From contig NZ_JAOAMU010000008.1 of assembly GCF_025154075.1 (NCBI RefSeq), positions 62,001-126,000 on the forward strand: DNA of 64,000 bases, written 5' to 3'. This document shows positions 1 to 9,700 of this stretch, piece after piece; within the stretch, counting starts at the first letter, position 1; each line of letters starts with the position of its first letter. The translations under genes and the position numbers were made by a program. The DNA is from Chryseobacterium herbae (GTDB lineage: Bacteria; Bacteroidota; Bacteroidia; Flavobacteriales; Weeksellaceae). The notes under the pieces were generated by a model that did not search any database, was not told where the DNA came from, and saw only the letters and a program-made list of their open reading frames with translations.

Positions 1-994
1 AAACATGCTTGTCTGCAACATTGATAATCGGGTTGTCATTCGCTGAATTGATCTCGTTTTCAAGAACATTCTCAGTATATTCCAAAGTATCTAAAACAGG
101 GCCTAAGATCTGCGGAACACATCTTAATGAATAGTATTCCTGAACTTTTTCCTTAAACACTTTTTCCTGCTCTTCAAAATGGGTATAAAGATGGTCTTCT
201 CTTTTTCTGATCAGTTTACTGTCTGCCAGATGAGTACGCATTCTTTCTGCTACTTTCTGCTGACCGTAATGTTTTTTCGTCCCGTTCAAAGCTTCCGAAA
301 GGTGGTCGTCATACGCCTGAACGATTTCATTGATCGCACATGAAAGCCTGATTGAAATATCAGTTAACTGGTTCGCTTTATAGGCATTAACGATTCCTAT
401 CCCGGACATCACAGAAGTTCCGTTCATCAAAGCAAGTCCTTCACGAATCTCTACTTTGATAGGCTCTAATCCTTCCGCTTCAAAAACATCTTTTGTCGCT
501 TTTCTTTCACCATTATAAAAAACTTCCCCTTCTCCTATCAGTACCAAAGCAAGATGGGCAAGCTGTACCAAATCCCCACTTGCTCCTACTCCTCCGTGTT
601 CAAAGATCAAAGGTGTAATATCTCTGTTGATCAATTCTTTAAGTAAATGAACCACAGACTGGTGAACGCCGGAATTCCCAAGTGAAAGGGTATTAAGTCT
701 TGCCAGCATACAGGCTTTTACTTCCTGAGCAGGCAACGGATTTCCGATCCCTGAAGAATGACTCCTGATCAGGTTATACTGAAGCTGATGGGTATCTTCA
801 TCGCTGATTTTGAACTGAGCCATAGGCCCAAACCCGGTATTCACACCATATATTACTTTGTTCCGCGAAAATTCCTTTAAAAACTGAAAACTCGTTTCCA
901 CTCTATTCAAAAGTGTTTCGTCCAGTTCAATTTTTTCGTTCTCAATGATAATTTTTTGAAAATCCTTCAGTTCTAAAAAGTTATTTATTTTCAT
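1..994 (-). CDS. HAL/PAL/TAL-family aromatic amino acid ammonia-lyase (3' end beyond window)
   Basis: Reading from the ATG at 992-994, 331 codons are visible and the frame is open to the left edge. The protein has the family hallmarks GVNTGFGP near residue 56 and the Ala-Ser-Gly triad at residues 138-140 (GGVGASGD). That triad cyclises to the MIO cofactor that removes ammonia from His, Tyr or Phe. NSANDNPI near the visible end is closer to the PAL/TAL pattern than to classical HutH. Ser-His in LIRSHSSG sits where substrate selectivity is set and does not decide the substrate alone. It is divergent from a halogenase-like flavoprotein, and such a pair is familiar in flexirubin clusters of flavobacteria, where the lyase would make the aryl starter (coumarate). 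Substrate is inferred, family is certain. Confidence 0.9.
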   Translation of the reverse strand, partial: MKINNFLELKDFQKIIIENEKIELDETLLNRVETSFQFLKEFSRNKVIYGVNTGFGPMAQFKISDEDTHQLQYNLIRSHSSGIGNPLPAQEVKACMLARLNTLSLGNSGVHQSVVHLLKELINRDITPLIFEHGGVGASGDLVQLAHLALVLIGEGEVFYNGERKATKDVFEAEGLEPIKVEIREGLALMNGTSVMSGIGIVNAYKANQLTDISIRLSCAINEIVQAYDDHLSEALNGTKKHYGQQKVAERMRTHLADSKLIRKREDHLYTHFEEQEKVFKEKVQEYYSLRCVPQILGPVLDTLEYTENVLENEINSANDNPIINVADKHV

Positions 995-1018
995 CAATTA
1001 AAAGTAATAGTTGATAAT

Positions 1019-1060
1019 TTTGTAAAATATTAATTATTTGTCACTAATTTTGCGGCAAAG
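1019..1060 (+). promoter_or_regulatory. Bacteroidota-type promoter of the halogenase-like gene
   Basis: TTTG at 1019-1022 is followed after 22 bp by TAATTTTG at 1045-1052. This matches the known Bacteroidota -33/-7 consensus (TTTG, about 17-23 bp, TAnnTTTG). Transcription would start near 1058, about 34 bp before the ATG at 1092. Confidence 0.6.
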
Positions 1061-1091
1061 ATAGAAGTTATTATTAAAATAAAAAATCAAG

Positions 1092-2348
1092 ATGAGCAAA
1101 GAATTTGTTGATGTTCTTGTAATCGGGGCTGGGCCTTCCGGATGCGTATCTTCTTCATACTTAAAGAAGAACAATATCAACGTAAAAGTGGTCGAAAAGA
1201 CAAAATTCCCCAGACTTGTAGTAGGTGAAAGCTTAATTCCCAGAGTAATGGATCATTTTGACGAGGCCGGACTTTTCCCCGCTTTGGATAAAATGGGCTT
1301 TGAAAAAAAACTGGGCGCCCGTTTTTTACGGGGCGATGAAGTCTGCATTTTTGATTTCAGCGATAAGTTCGGGGAAGGCTGGGACTGGACCTGGCAGGTT
1401 CCTAGAGCTGATTTTGATAATACTCTTGCTCAGGAAGTGATCAACAAAGGCATCGATCTTGAATTTGAAACCGAAGTAATCGATATCCAATTTAACGGTA
1501 CAGATTCTATCACGACTGTAAAAACCAAAGATGGCGAAACGAAAGAAATCCATTCTAAATTCGTTATCGATTCAAGTGGATACGGAAGAGTGCTTCCAAG
1601 GCTTCTAGATCTTGAAAAACCTTCCAAACTTTCTCCACATTCTGCGATTTTTGCCCATGTAGAAGATATTAACAGAGAGGAAGGCGAAGAAGGAACGCTG
1701 ATCTCTTTTGATATTATAGAAACTGAAGTATGGCTTTGGGTGATTCCTTTCTCTAACGGAAATACGAGTGTTGGAATTGTAGGCCCTACAGAATATATCG
1801 ATAAGCTTTCTGAAAATGGTGATACTGCAGAAGCTCTAAGAAAGGCTATTTCTCTGTCCGATTATTATGTAAAACGTTTCGGGAATGTAGATTTCCTTTT
1901 TGAACCAAGACATCTGAAAGATTATTCATGTTCGGTAAAACAATTATTCGGGGACGGATATGCGCTTACCGGAAATGCATCTGAGTTCCTTGATCCTGTG
2001 TTCTCATCAGGAATGGCCTTTGCCACGGAATCCGGGATGCTTGCTGCAAAACTGGCTTTACGACAGCTGAACGGCGAGAAAATTAACTGGCAGACGGAAT
2101 ACTCAGATTATATTCTTTACGGGGTGGATGTTTTCACCACTTATGTGAAGGAATGGTATACGGGAAATCTTCAGGAGCTTTTCTTCCACAGACCGGAAAA
2201 CGAAGATGTGAAGAGAAAAATATGTGCGGTACTCGCAGGATATGTCTGGAATAAGGACAATCCGTTTGTAAAGAAGCACGATACGGTTATTAAAAATCTT
2301 GCGAATCTGATTAAGCTTGAAAAACAGCAACAGCAGGAACAATCATAA
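1092..2348 (+). CDS. FAD-dependent oxidoreductase of the flavin halogenase superfamily
   Basis: This is a 418-aa soluble flavoprotein. The FAD-binding GxGxxG is at residues 12-17 (GAGPSG). Halogenase landmarks follow: VGESLIP at 44-50, Lys73 in FEKKLGARF (aligned by eye with the catalytic lysine of phenol-type halogenases), WLWVIP at 214-219 (WxWxIP) and DPVFSSG at 301-307. It is divergent from an ammonia-lyase and close to a PaaK-like ligase, so a role in flexirubin-type aryl polyene pigment biosynthesis is likely. Chlorinated flexirubins exist in nature, which makes real halogenation possible, but many cluster homologues are annotated only as NAD(P)/FAD-dependent oxidoreductases. A strong hairpin directly follows the stop. 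Confidence 0.8.
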   Translation: MSKEFVDVLVIGAGPSGCVSSSYLKKNNINVKVVEKTKFPRLVVGESLIPRVMDHFDEAGLFPALDKMGFEKKLGARFLRGDEVCIFDFSDKFGEGWDWTWQVPRADFDNTLAQEVINKGIDLEFETEVIDIQFNGTDSITTVKTKDGETKEIHSKFVIDSSGYGRVLPRLLDLEKPSKLSPHSAIFAHVEDINREEGEEGTLISFDIIETEVWLWVIPFSNGNTSVGIVGPTEYIDKLSENGDTAEALRKAISLSDYYVKRFGNVDFLFEPRHLKDYSCSVKQLFGDGYALTGNASEFLDPVFSSGMAFATESGMLAAKLALRQLNGEKINWQTEYSDYILYGVDVFTTYVKEWYTGNLQELFFHRPENEDVKRKICAVLAGYVWNKDNPFVKKHDTVIKNLANLIKLEKQQQQEQS

Positions 2349-2350
2349 AA

Positions 2351-2377
2351 AAACCGGTCTGAATTTCAGACCGGTTT
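2351..2377. terminator. Bidirectional hairpin terminator between convergent genes
   Basis: Perfect 12-bp stem AAACCGGTCTGA / TCAGACCGGTTT (2351-2362 with 2366-2377) and a 3-nt loop. It is flanked by A-runs on the left and T-runs on the right, so it can end the gene at 1092-2348 and the convergent gene at 2383-2991. Confidence 0.85.
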
Positions 2378-2382
2378 TTGTT

Positions 2383-2991
2383 TTATCTTAAAGCTTTCTT
2401 TATTTCTCTTCCTACATATCTTCCGGCAGATTCATAACCTGCGGCAATTCGACCATACTCCATTACGAACTCTTTATTATTCACAAATTTATCAAATTCA
2501 TTAAGTTCTATTTCAGCTAAAATAACTGAAGGATTGCCTGTTTCCACCAGTTTTATCTTACCTGTTATTTCTGCAGACATTGCAGTAATTCCTGCGTGCC
2601 AGCCGGGGAAGACCCATTTTGTTTCCAGCAACAAGGTATATTTTGCAGAATTGTCCTTTTTAAATGAAATATTTTTATATGATTTGTTTAATCCTTTTAT
2701 CAAATAATCTGCATAAGTCTCTTTTTTATATTGTTCCCACTCGTCAATCCATTTCTTCCATGCTTCTTCGCCTCTTTTAGGATTTTCCAGAACTTGTTTT
2801 TTCCTGTTTTCAAGATATTGAGATTCTGTAATATTTTCTTTCATAAATAATACATTTTCAAACTTCAGTTCTACATTTACTTCAGTCTGATCTTTTAAGG
2901 CAAGAAAATTTCCTGACACAACACTGAATTTTTCCTGTGCGAAAGTGGTCGTTGCAACTGCCATAAACAGTAGCAATAATAATTTTTTCAT
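2383..2991 (-). CDS. Secreted protein of unknown function
   Basis: 202 aa starting with a clear signal peptide (MKKLLLLLFMAVATTTFAQ, cleavage after about residue 19). The mature part is mixed alpha/beta with a Lys/Glu/Trp-rich helical stretch near residues 60-95 and a Gly-rich C-terminal end (IAAGYESAGRYVG). I recognise no catalytic motif or named family. It lies between two genes of a probable pigment cluster but nothing visible ties it to them. Probably periplasmic, or lipid-free in the outer envelope. Confidence 0.75.
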   Translation of the reverse strand: MKKLLLLLFMAVATTTFAQEKFSVVSGNFLALKDQTEVNVELKFENVLFMKENITESQYLENRKKQVLENPKRGEEAWKKWIDEWEQYKKETYADYLIKGLNKSYKNISFKKDNSAKYTLLLETKWVFPGWHAGITAMSAEITGKIKLVETGNPSVILAEIELNEFDKFVNNKEFVMEYGRIAAGYESAGRYVGREIKKALR

Positions 2992-3035
2992 GTTTATAAT
3001 TTTTTTTAAAATTTAATACGCAAAAAATTTGATTT

Positions 3036-4349
3036 TTATCTCAAATCTATAAATGTGATCGGTTTTCTGCTGTTTGGATTAAAAACAGTTTTGGACAAAA
3101 TATCAAAGTCTATGATTTCAATTTTAGGGCTTACTCTGAGCTTTGCACGGAAGTGGTCACGAACTTCATTGACGAAAGTTTCCTGATCCTGATCTGTGCT
3201 TAGTTTAATAATAATTTCATCCAGCCCGATTTCATTAGACTGAATAACGATCTGATAGCATAAAATAGTATTGAAATCATTTAAAATATCAGTCATCGCC
3301 GGCGGATACAGCGTTGTTCCTTTATATTTGATCATCTGCTGTTTTCTTCCGACAACAGGACCGAGCCTCATTGTGTTTCTTCCACAACCACATGGTTCAT
3401 TATGAGCTTTGACAATATCCCCCGTCTTGAAACGCAGCAAAGGAATGGCTTCAACACCTAGAGTGGTGATCGTCAATTCACCGTTTTCTCCTTCTGCGAC
3501 AGCATTTTCGTTATCATCAAGGATTTCAGTGATAATCAATTCCGGATGATGATGTCCTCCAATTTGAAATTCACACTCCGTGAAGGCTGTGCTCATTTCT
3601 GTAGAAGCGTATGTGGAGAATAATTTAATATTCCACTTCTCTTTAATCTTCTGCGAAAGAATATTGTCTGTAAAATCCTGGTTCTTGATACTTTCACCGA
3701 TACAAACGGCTCCGTAAACACTTGAATTTTTGTAATCTACTCCATGTTTTTCAGCATAATCGATCATCTTTAAAAGGAAAGACGGAACGGTGATCAGGTA
3801 TTTGGGTTTGTATCTGAAAATAGAATCCCATTGCAGCTCCGGAATACCGGGTCCCATTCTGACCACACTGGCACCCATCTTTCTCAATCCCAGAAAATAA
3901 GCTAGCCCAGCCATAAATCTTTTATCAATCGTAGTGATCATCTGGACAACATCCCCTTTCTGAATTCCTGCACAGGCAAAGGAAATTGCTTCATTGTAAG
4001 CCAGTCTTTCGAGATCACTGTCGGAAAGCCCGAAAGTAACCGGATCGCCCAACGTTCCTGAAGTAGTGCTGTAGTCCACAATTTTATCCGGTGGAATACA
4101 GAAAAAGTCGTGATTGTGCTGCTGCAGGTCATCTTTTGTAGTTGTAGGAATTTTCCGCAGGTCTTCCAACGTCTGAATATCCGAAATATTGATCCCGTTT
4201 TCCTGAAACAGTTTCTGATAAAAAGGTGATTTTTTTTCAAGATAAGCGAGAAGCTCCTGAAGCTTATGCTCCTGAAACTTTTTGATGTCCTGAAGATTTG
4301 ATTTCTCGATGGCCGGATAGAATTCCAATGATTTAATTTTAAGGAACAA
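3036..4349 (-). CDS. PaaK-like AMP-forming acyl/aryl-CoA ligase
   Basis: 437 aa in the ANL (adenylate-forming) superfamily, closest in pattern to phenylacetate-CoA ligase and F390 synthetase. Visible motifs are the ATP P-loop YSTTSGTLGDP (93-103), YASTEM (247-252), FKTGD (307-311) and a CGCGR segment (320-324). The enzyme would activate an aromatic or other carboxylate to an acyl-AMP and then a thioester. Next to an ammonia-lyase and a halogenase-like protein, a job in loading the aryl starter of a flexirubin-type pigment is plausible but unproven. The reading frame opens with TTG (4349). A second TTG at 4328, giving LEFYPAIEK, is an equally plausible start and fits the usual N-terminus of relatives. 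No in-frame ATG is available near the 5' end. Confidence 0.8.
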   Translation of the reverse strand: MFLKIKSLEFYPAIEKSNLQDIKKFQEHKLQELLAYLEKKSPFYQKLFQENGINISDIQTLEDLRKIPTTTKDDLQQHNHDFFCIPPDKIVDYSTTSGTLGDPVTFGLSDSDLERLAYNEAISFACAGIQKGDVVQMITTIDKRFMAGLAYFLGLRKMGASVVRMGPGIPELQWDSIFRYKPKYLITVPSFLLKMIDYAEKHGVDYKNSSVYGAVCIGESIKNQDFTDNILSQKIKEKWNIKLFSTYASTEMSTAFTECEFQIGGHHHPELIITEILDDNENAVAEGENGELTITTLGVEAIPLLRFKTGDIVKAHNEPCGCGRNTMRLGPVVGRKQQMIKYKGTTLYPPAMTDILNDFNTILCYQIVIQSNEIGLDEIIIKLSTDQDQETFVNEVRDHFRAKLRVSPKIEIIDFDILSKTVFNPNSRKPITFIDLR

Positions 4350-4414
4350 ATTTATTTAATTAAAATTAAAAGATGGAATGATTAAAAAATTAAAAACCTG
4401 AAGTCCCAATAATT

Positions 4415-6103
4415 TTATCGCTCAAAGGTAAAAGTCTGTGTATTTTCATTCCCGGCTGTGTTGATTGTGGTTACTTTTAAAGTATGTGCGCCTGAACCTT
4501 TGGGACATTTTTCATCAAAAACATAAACAAAATCATCTTTAACACGGGCGAATCGAAGCCATTTCCCATCCAATTCCGCACGGAATGATATGATGTCTCC
4601 AATTTTAGTTTTTCCGCTCAACCTCAAAGTGCTGCCGTTTACAAGAGCTCCATCTTTCCAACCCGTAGAGACAGATGGTAAACTCTGATCCAATAGCAAT
4701 GTTGCTGTGCCCAATCTGTTGAACTGTGTTTCCATTCTGTCACCACTCCACTTTCCTTTGATTGCCTTTGTATCGCTTCCATAATCAAAGAGAACAATTG
4801 TTTTTTCTTTTTCATCACTGTTTAATTTTCTGTTGGGTTTTATTTTTAAGGTGTAATCATCATGCATCGGAATGTAGGAAGATTGCAGAACAATTGTATT
4901 TGAAATTCCATCCGCATTGGTCGCCTGCTTTTCAGACATTTGAAAATTCACGGCGTCATACACTGCATTTTTACTGAAACTGATCTCAGCATTTTCACTA
5001 GTAATTGTTTTTCCCTGATTCGGCAGTATCGCGTTTCCAATCGGTGAAACTGTCTCTGAATTTTTATTCAACTGTACTTTTGTTTTCAACCGGCTTGTAT
5101 TTCCGTTGACATCCTTTAAAACAATTTCAATATTGTGAATATCTTCATCCTCAAGCGTGATCAGTCCATTTAAATCCGGTTGACTGTAATTTTTCAATTT
5201 CATTCCCGGTAAAGAAGATAAATGCTGAATGCTCATCTTATCTTTTGAAAACTTGGTATAATCGATACAGCCGTTGATATACCGGGTATCATCATAACTT
5301 ACCTGATCAATGGAAAAACTGTAGATCAGGCGGTCGTCCATTAATAATTCTGCATGATAAATTCCTAGATTAAATCCCTGATTGGCTTTATCTACTGCTT
5401 TTATCGCAAAGCTGACTGTTGGTGAACTCACCTGAACCAAATCAGTTGTGTACGTACTGCCAGCTTTTTTTACAGCAATTCCGTTGGCACCGGGTTCATA
5501 GGTACTGAAACGTCGGTCATACCAATAAAGTCCGCTGATAATAGGTGCTATACCATCAGGAATATTAAATCCGAAGAGCAAAGGATTGATACATTCTTCC
5601 GTTTTTGTATCTCTGATTTCAAAATGCAAATGCGGTCCGGCTGAGCCTCCGGTATTTCCGCTCAAAGCAATGAGCTGTCCTTTGGTTACAGGAAACTGTC
5701 CGGGAGAAAATGTGATATCCTGCTCCCATTTTTCGTCTTTATATTGTCTTTCTTTTACAAATTCATCCAGTTTGTCATAATACTTGTTGAGATGCGCATA
5801 CAGCGTAGTATAACCATTCGGATGAGTAATATAAACGGCATTTCCAAAGCCATATCTTTCCACTTTTATCCTGCTCACATAACCCTCAGCTGCAGCAAGA
5901 ACCGACAGATTTTCCTGACTGTTAGTCCGTAAATCCAATCCCATGTGAAAATGATTGGAACGAATAGCTCCGAAGTTGGCTGCCAGCTGCATGGGGATAT
6001 TCAGAGGATTCCGGAAATAATTTTGTGGATAGTTTCTCTGAGCAGATGTGATAATCGTACTGATGAAACAAATAACAAATATAACTTTGGACAGGGCTTT
6101 CAT
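4415..6103 (-). CDS. M23 family (LytM-type) zinc metallopeptidase
   Basis: 562 aa with a signal peptide ending at ITSAQ (about residue 22). The peptidase domain occupies roughly residues 35-180. Zinc ligands are His53 and Asp57 (HMGLD) and the HLH pair His158/His160 in GPHLHFEI. All four are present, so the enzyme should be active on peptide cross-bridges of peptidoglycan or on peptides. The remaining 380 residues are beta-rich, without a motif I can name, and could position the enzyme in the envelope. Long M23 proteins with a large C-terminal extension are usual in flavobacteria. It stands alone, and the upstream 629 bp are intergenic. Confidence 0.88.
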   Translation of the reverse strand: MKALSKVIFVICFISTIITSAQRNYPQNYFRNPLNIPMQLAANFGAIRSNHFHMGLDLRTNSQENLSVLAAAEGYVSRIKVERYGFGNAVYITHPNGYTTLYAHLNKYYDKLDEFVKERQYKDEKWEQDITFSPGQFPVTKGQLIALSGNTGGSAGPHLHFEIRDTKTEECINPLLFGFNIPDGIAPIISGLYWYDRRFSTYEPGANGIAVKKAGSTYTTDLVQVSSPTVSFAIKAVDKANQGFNLGIYHAELLMDDRLIYSFSIDQVSYDDTRYINGCIDYTKFSKDKMSIQHLSSLPGMKLKNYSQPDLNGLITLEDEDIHNIEIVLKDVNGNTSRLKTKVQLNKNSETVSPIGNAILPNQGKTITSENAEISFSKNAVYDAVNFQMSEKQATNADGISNTIVLQSSYIPMHDDYTLKIKPNRKLNSDEKEKTIVLFDYGSDTKAIKGKWSGDRMETQFNRLGTATLLLDQSLPSVSTGWKDGALVNGSTLRLSGKTKIGDIISFRAELDGKWLRFARVKDDFVYVFDEKCPKGSGAHTLKVTTINTAGNENTQTFTFER

Positions 6104-6732
6104 GCAGTGGTTGGGTTTGGGAGTTATTTAAATTTACGAAATTTTAAATTATACTACATGGGATTTTTATGATTTTCTGTTCGCCTTTATGGGGAATGAT
6201 TTTATTTTAACCACAGATCGCACGGATTTACACGGATGATTGCGTGAAATACTGGTGTGTTTGTATACACTGAATATTCTTTGGGCTAAGGTTTGGCTAA
6301 AGCCAAGGGTTGGAACGTTATTTTTTAAGCGGGCTAAAGCCCGCTGCTATTGAATAGGATAGTCCGATACATTTCTGCAGATGGGTATAGGTTCGAAAGA
6401 TCTGCGATATCTTGTAAAAACTGTGAGTTGTATTATTTACCGCTGACTGCACAAATTGGCACAATGCAAATTGTTTTACTGTTTGGATTTGAGCTAAAAC
6501 TCTATTTTGTTAAGTGAGCTAAAAGCAGTCATTATTGCTGAAAAAATGTTATAAAATTCACAGGAAAAATTGACGTATTCACCATTCACCATCACTTTTT
6601 ATCTCTTCCCCTATTTATATTTCTGAAATTGAACTTTTTAATAGATATAAGCTAAATAAAACATATATTATAAACCGACAAAATTTAGTAAATTTGCAGA
6701 CTTAATTAATCAACGATATTGAGATATTTACA
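6104..6732. repeat. 629-bp intergenic region with REP-like palindromes
   Basis: No gene is supported here. 6211-6240 carries a CCACAGATxxCACxGATTxACACxGAT sequence, a degenerate repeat often seen between flavobacterial genes. It is followed by two palindromes with the shared core GGCTAAAGCC: TTGGCTAAAGCCAA (6293-6306) and AGCGGGCTAAAGCCCGCT (6328-6345), the latter continued by GCTATTGAATA. These look like REP-type hairpins. They are not followed by a T-run, so a pure terminator role is less likely. The rest (6360-6680) is AT-rich and featureless to me. Confidence 0.6.
6689..6696 (+). promoter_or_regulatory. -7 promoter element of ileS
   Basis: TAAATTTG matches the Bacteroidota -7 consensus exactly and lies 37 bp before the ileS ATG. 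No good TTTG is present at the expected -33 distance, so the promoter is only half supported. Confidence 0.45.
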
Positions 6733-9700
6733 ATGAGCCAATTTAAAGAATACAAAAACCTCAACCTTATTGACATAGCCGAGAATGTATCGGAGTTTTG
6801 GAAACAGAATAAAACGTTCAGTAAAAGTGTTGAGATTCGCGAGGGTAATGCCGAGTTTGTTTTTTATGAAGGTCCGCCTTCGGCAAACGGTATGCCCGGA
6901 ATTCACCACGTTATGGCCAGAGCACTAAAGGATATTTTTTGTCGTTACCAGACTCAGAACGGAAAACAGGTTTTCCGTAAAGCGGGCTGGGATACACATG
7001 GACTTCCTGTAGAACTGGGCGTAGAAAAGGAATTAGGAATTACTAAAGAGGATATTGGCAAAAAAATCTCTATTGAAGACTATAATAAAGCTTGTCGTGA
7101 AGCGGTAATGCGATATACAGACGTATGGAACAACCTTACGGAAAAGATCGGATACTGGGTAGATCTTGAAGATCCGTATATCACGTATAAGTCAAAATAT
7201 ATGGAGACGGTTTGGTGGTTGCTGAAGCAGTTGTATAATAAAGAATTATTGTACAAAGGCTATACGATCCAGCCTTATTCTCCGAAAGCAGGAACAGGAC
7301 TTTCTTCTGCGGAATTAAATATGCCGGGAACTTATCACGATGTTTCTGATACTACAGTTGTAGCTCAGTTCAAAGTCAAAAAAGAATCTTCTGAATTATT
7401 TAGTGACGCTGAAGGAGATGTAAGCATTCTTGCATGGACAACAACTCCATGGACCTTACCATCCAACACAGCATTGGCTGTAGGTAGAGATATTGAATAT
7501 GTTTTAGTTAAAACGTTCAACCAATATACTTTTGAACCCATAACTATTGTTTTATCCAGAGTTCTTTTACCTAAAGTATTCGGTAAGAAATATGCAGAAG
7601 GAACCGATGAAGATTTCGCTGGTTATACTGCAGAAAGCAAGGTGATTCCTTTCAAAATCGTAAAAGAATTTACAGGAGAAAAGCTTGCCGGAACTCAATA
7701 TGAGCAGCTGATTCCTTGGTTTACGCCTAATGATTCCCCTGAAAAAGCTTTCAGAGTGATTTTGGGAGATTTCGTAACCACAGAGGACGGAACCGGTATC
7801 GTTCACATCGCTCCTACTTTTGGTGCGGATGATGCAAGAGTGGCAAAAGAAGCCGGAATTCCGCCAATGTTGATAAAAGACGACAATGACAGTCTGGTTC
7901 CGCTGGTAGATTTACAGGGAAGATTTATCAAAGGAGAAAATGTTCCTGAATTATTCTCAGGAAAATATATCAAGAACGAATATTATGATGACGGAACTGC
8001 GCCAGAGAAATCATGGGATGTGGAACTTGCCATCGTTCTGAAGACTGAAAGCAAAGCCTTCAAAGTAGAGAAATACGTCCACAGTTATCCGCACTGTTGG
8101 AGAACTGACAAACCTGTTTTGTACTATCCGCTGGATTCATGGTTTGTGAAAATGACCGCTGTGAAAGACAGATTGGTAGATTTAAACAAAGAAATTAACT
8201 GGAAGCCTAAATCTACGGGAGAAGGACGTTTTGCTAACTGGATTGAAAATGTAAACGACTGGAACCTTTCCCGCTCAAGATATTGGGGAATTCCTTTGCC
8301 AATCTGGAGAACGGAAGATCTGAAAGAAGAAAAGATCATCGGATCTGTAGAGGAATTATATAATGAGATCGAAAAGTCTGTTGCAGCAGGATTTATGAAA
8401 GAAAATCCGTTCCAGGGTTTTATCATAGGAAATATGTCTGAGCAGAACTATGAATTGGTGGATCTTCACAAAAATGTAGTAGACAAAGTGGTTCTGGTTT
8501 CAGATTCAGGAAAATCAATGAACCGTGAGAGTGACCTTATCGACGTTTGGTTCGATTCAGGTTCGATGCCTTACGCTCAGTTGCATTATCCTTTTGAGAA
8601 TAAAGAATTAATTGACAATAATAAAGCATTCCCGGCAGATTTTATCGCAGAAGGCGTTGACCAGACTCGTGGTTGGTTCTACACCCTTCACGCGATCGGA
8701 ACGGCGGTTTTTGATTCAGTTGCCTATAAAAATGTAATGAGTAATGGGCTTGTTCTGGATAAAAATGGCCTGAAAATGTCAAAATCCAAAGGAAATGCAG
8801 TAGATCCGTTCGAAACCCTTTCAGTATACGGTCCGGATGCTACCAGATGGTATATGATCTCGAATGCGAATCCTTGGGAAAACCTGAAATTTGACATCGA
8901 AGGAATCGACGAAGTGAGAAGAAAGTTCTTCGGAACACTTTACAATACGTATTCATTCTTTGCCCTGTATGCGAATGTGGATGGATTCAATTATACGGAG
9001 AAAGAAGTGGAAAACCGTCCGGAAATAGACCGATGGATCCTTTCTGAGCTTAATCTTTTAATTAAAGAAGTAAAAGCATTCTACGAAGATTACGAACCGA
9101 CAAGAGTAGCCAGATCAATCAGCACATTTGTGAATGATAACCTGAGCAATTGGTATGTAAGACTGTGCAGAAGACGTTTCTGGAAAGGAGAATATTCTGA
9201 TGATAAAATCTCGGCTTACCAGACTTTATATACCTGTCTTGAAACGGTTGCGAAACTATCCGCGCCTATTGCTCCGTTCTTTATGGATCAATTGTATCAG
9301 GATTTAAATAAAGTAACAGGAAAAGAAAACTGTGAATCTGTGCATTTAACAGATTTCCCTGTCGCTGACGAAAGTCTGATCGATCAGGATCTGGTTGAAA
9401 AAACGCACTTGGCTCAGAATATCACGAGCATGGTTTTCTCCCTGAGAAAGAAAGAAAATGTAAAAGTTCGCCAGCCGTTACAGAAAGTATTGGTTCCTGT
9501 GTTGGATTCAAAAACGGAAGAGCAGATCTTAGCCGTTGCAGACCTGATCAAACAGGAAGTGAACGTTAAAGAATTACAGTTGATCAATGCTGAGGAAGCC
9601 TCTCATTTAATTGTAAAACAAATCAAGCCGAATTTCAAAGCTTTAGGTCCTAAATTAGGAAAAGACATGAAAACGGTAGGAGGAGAAATCGCCAATCTGA

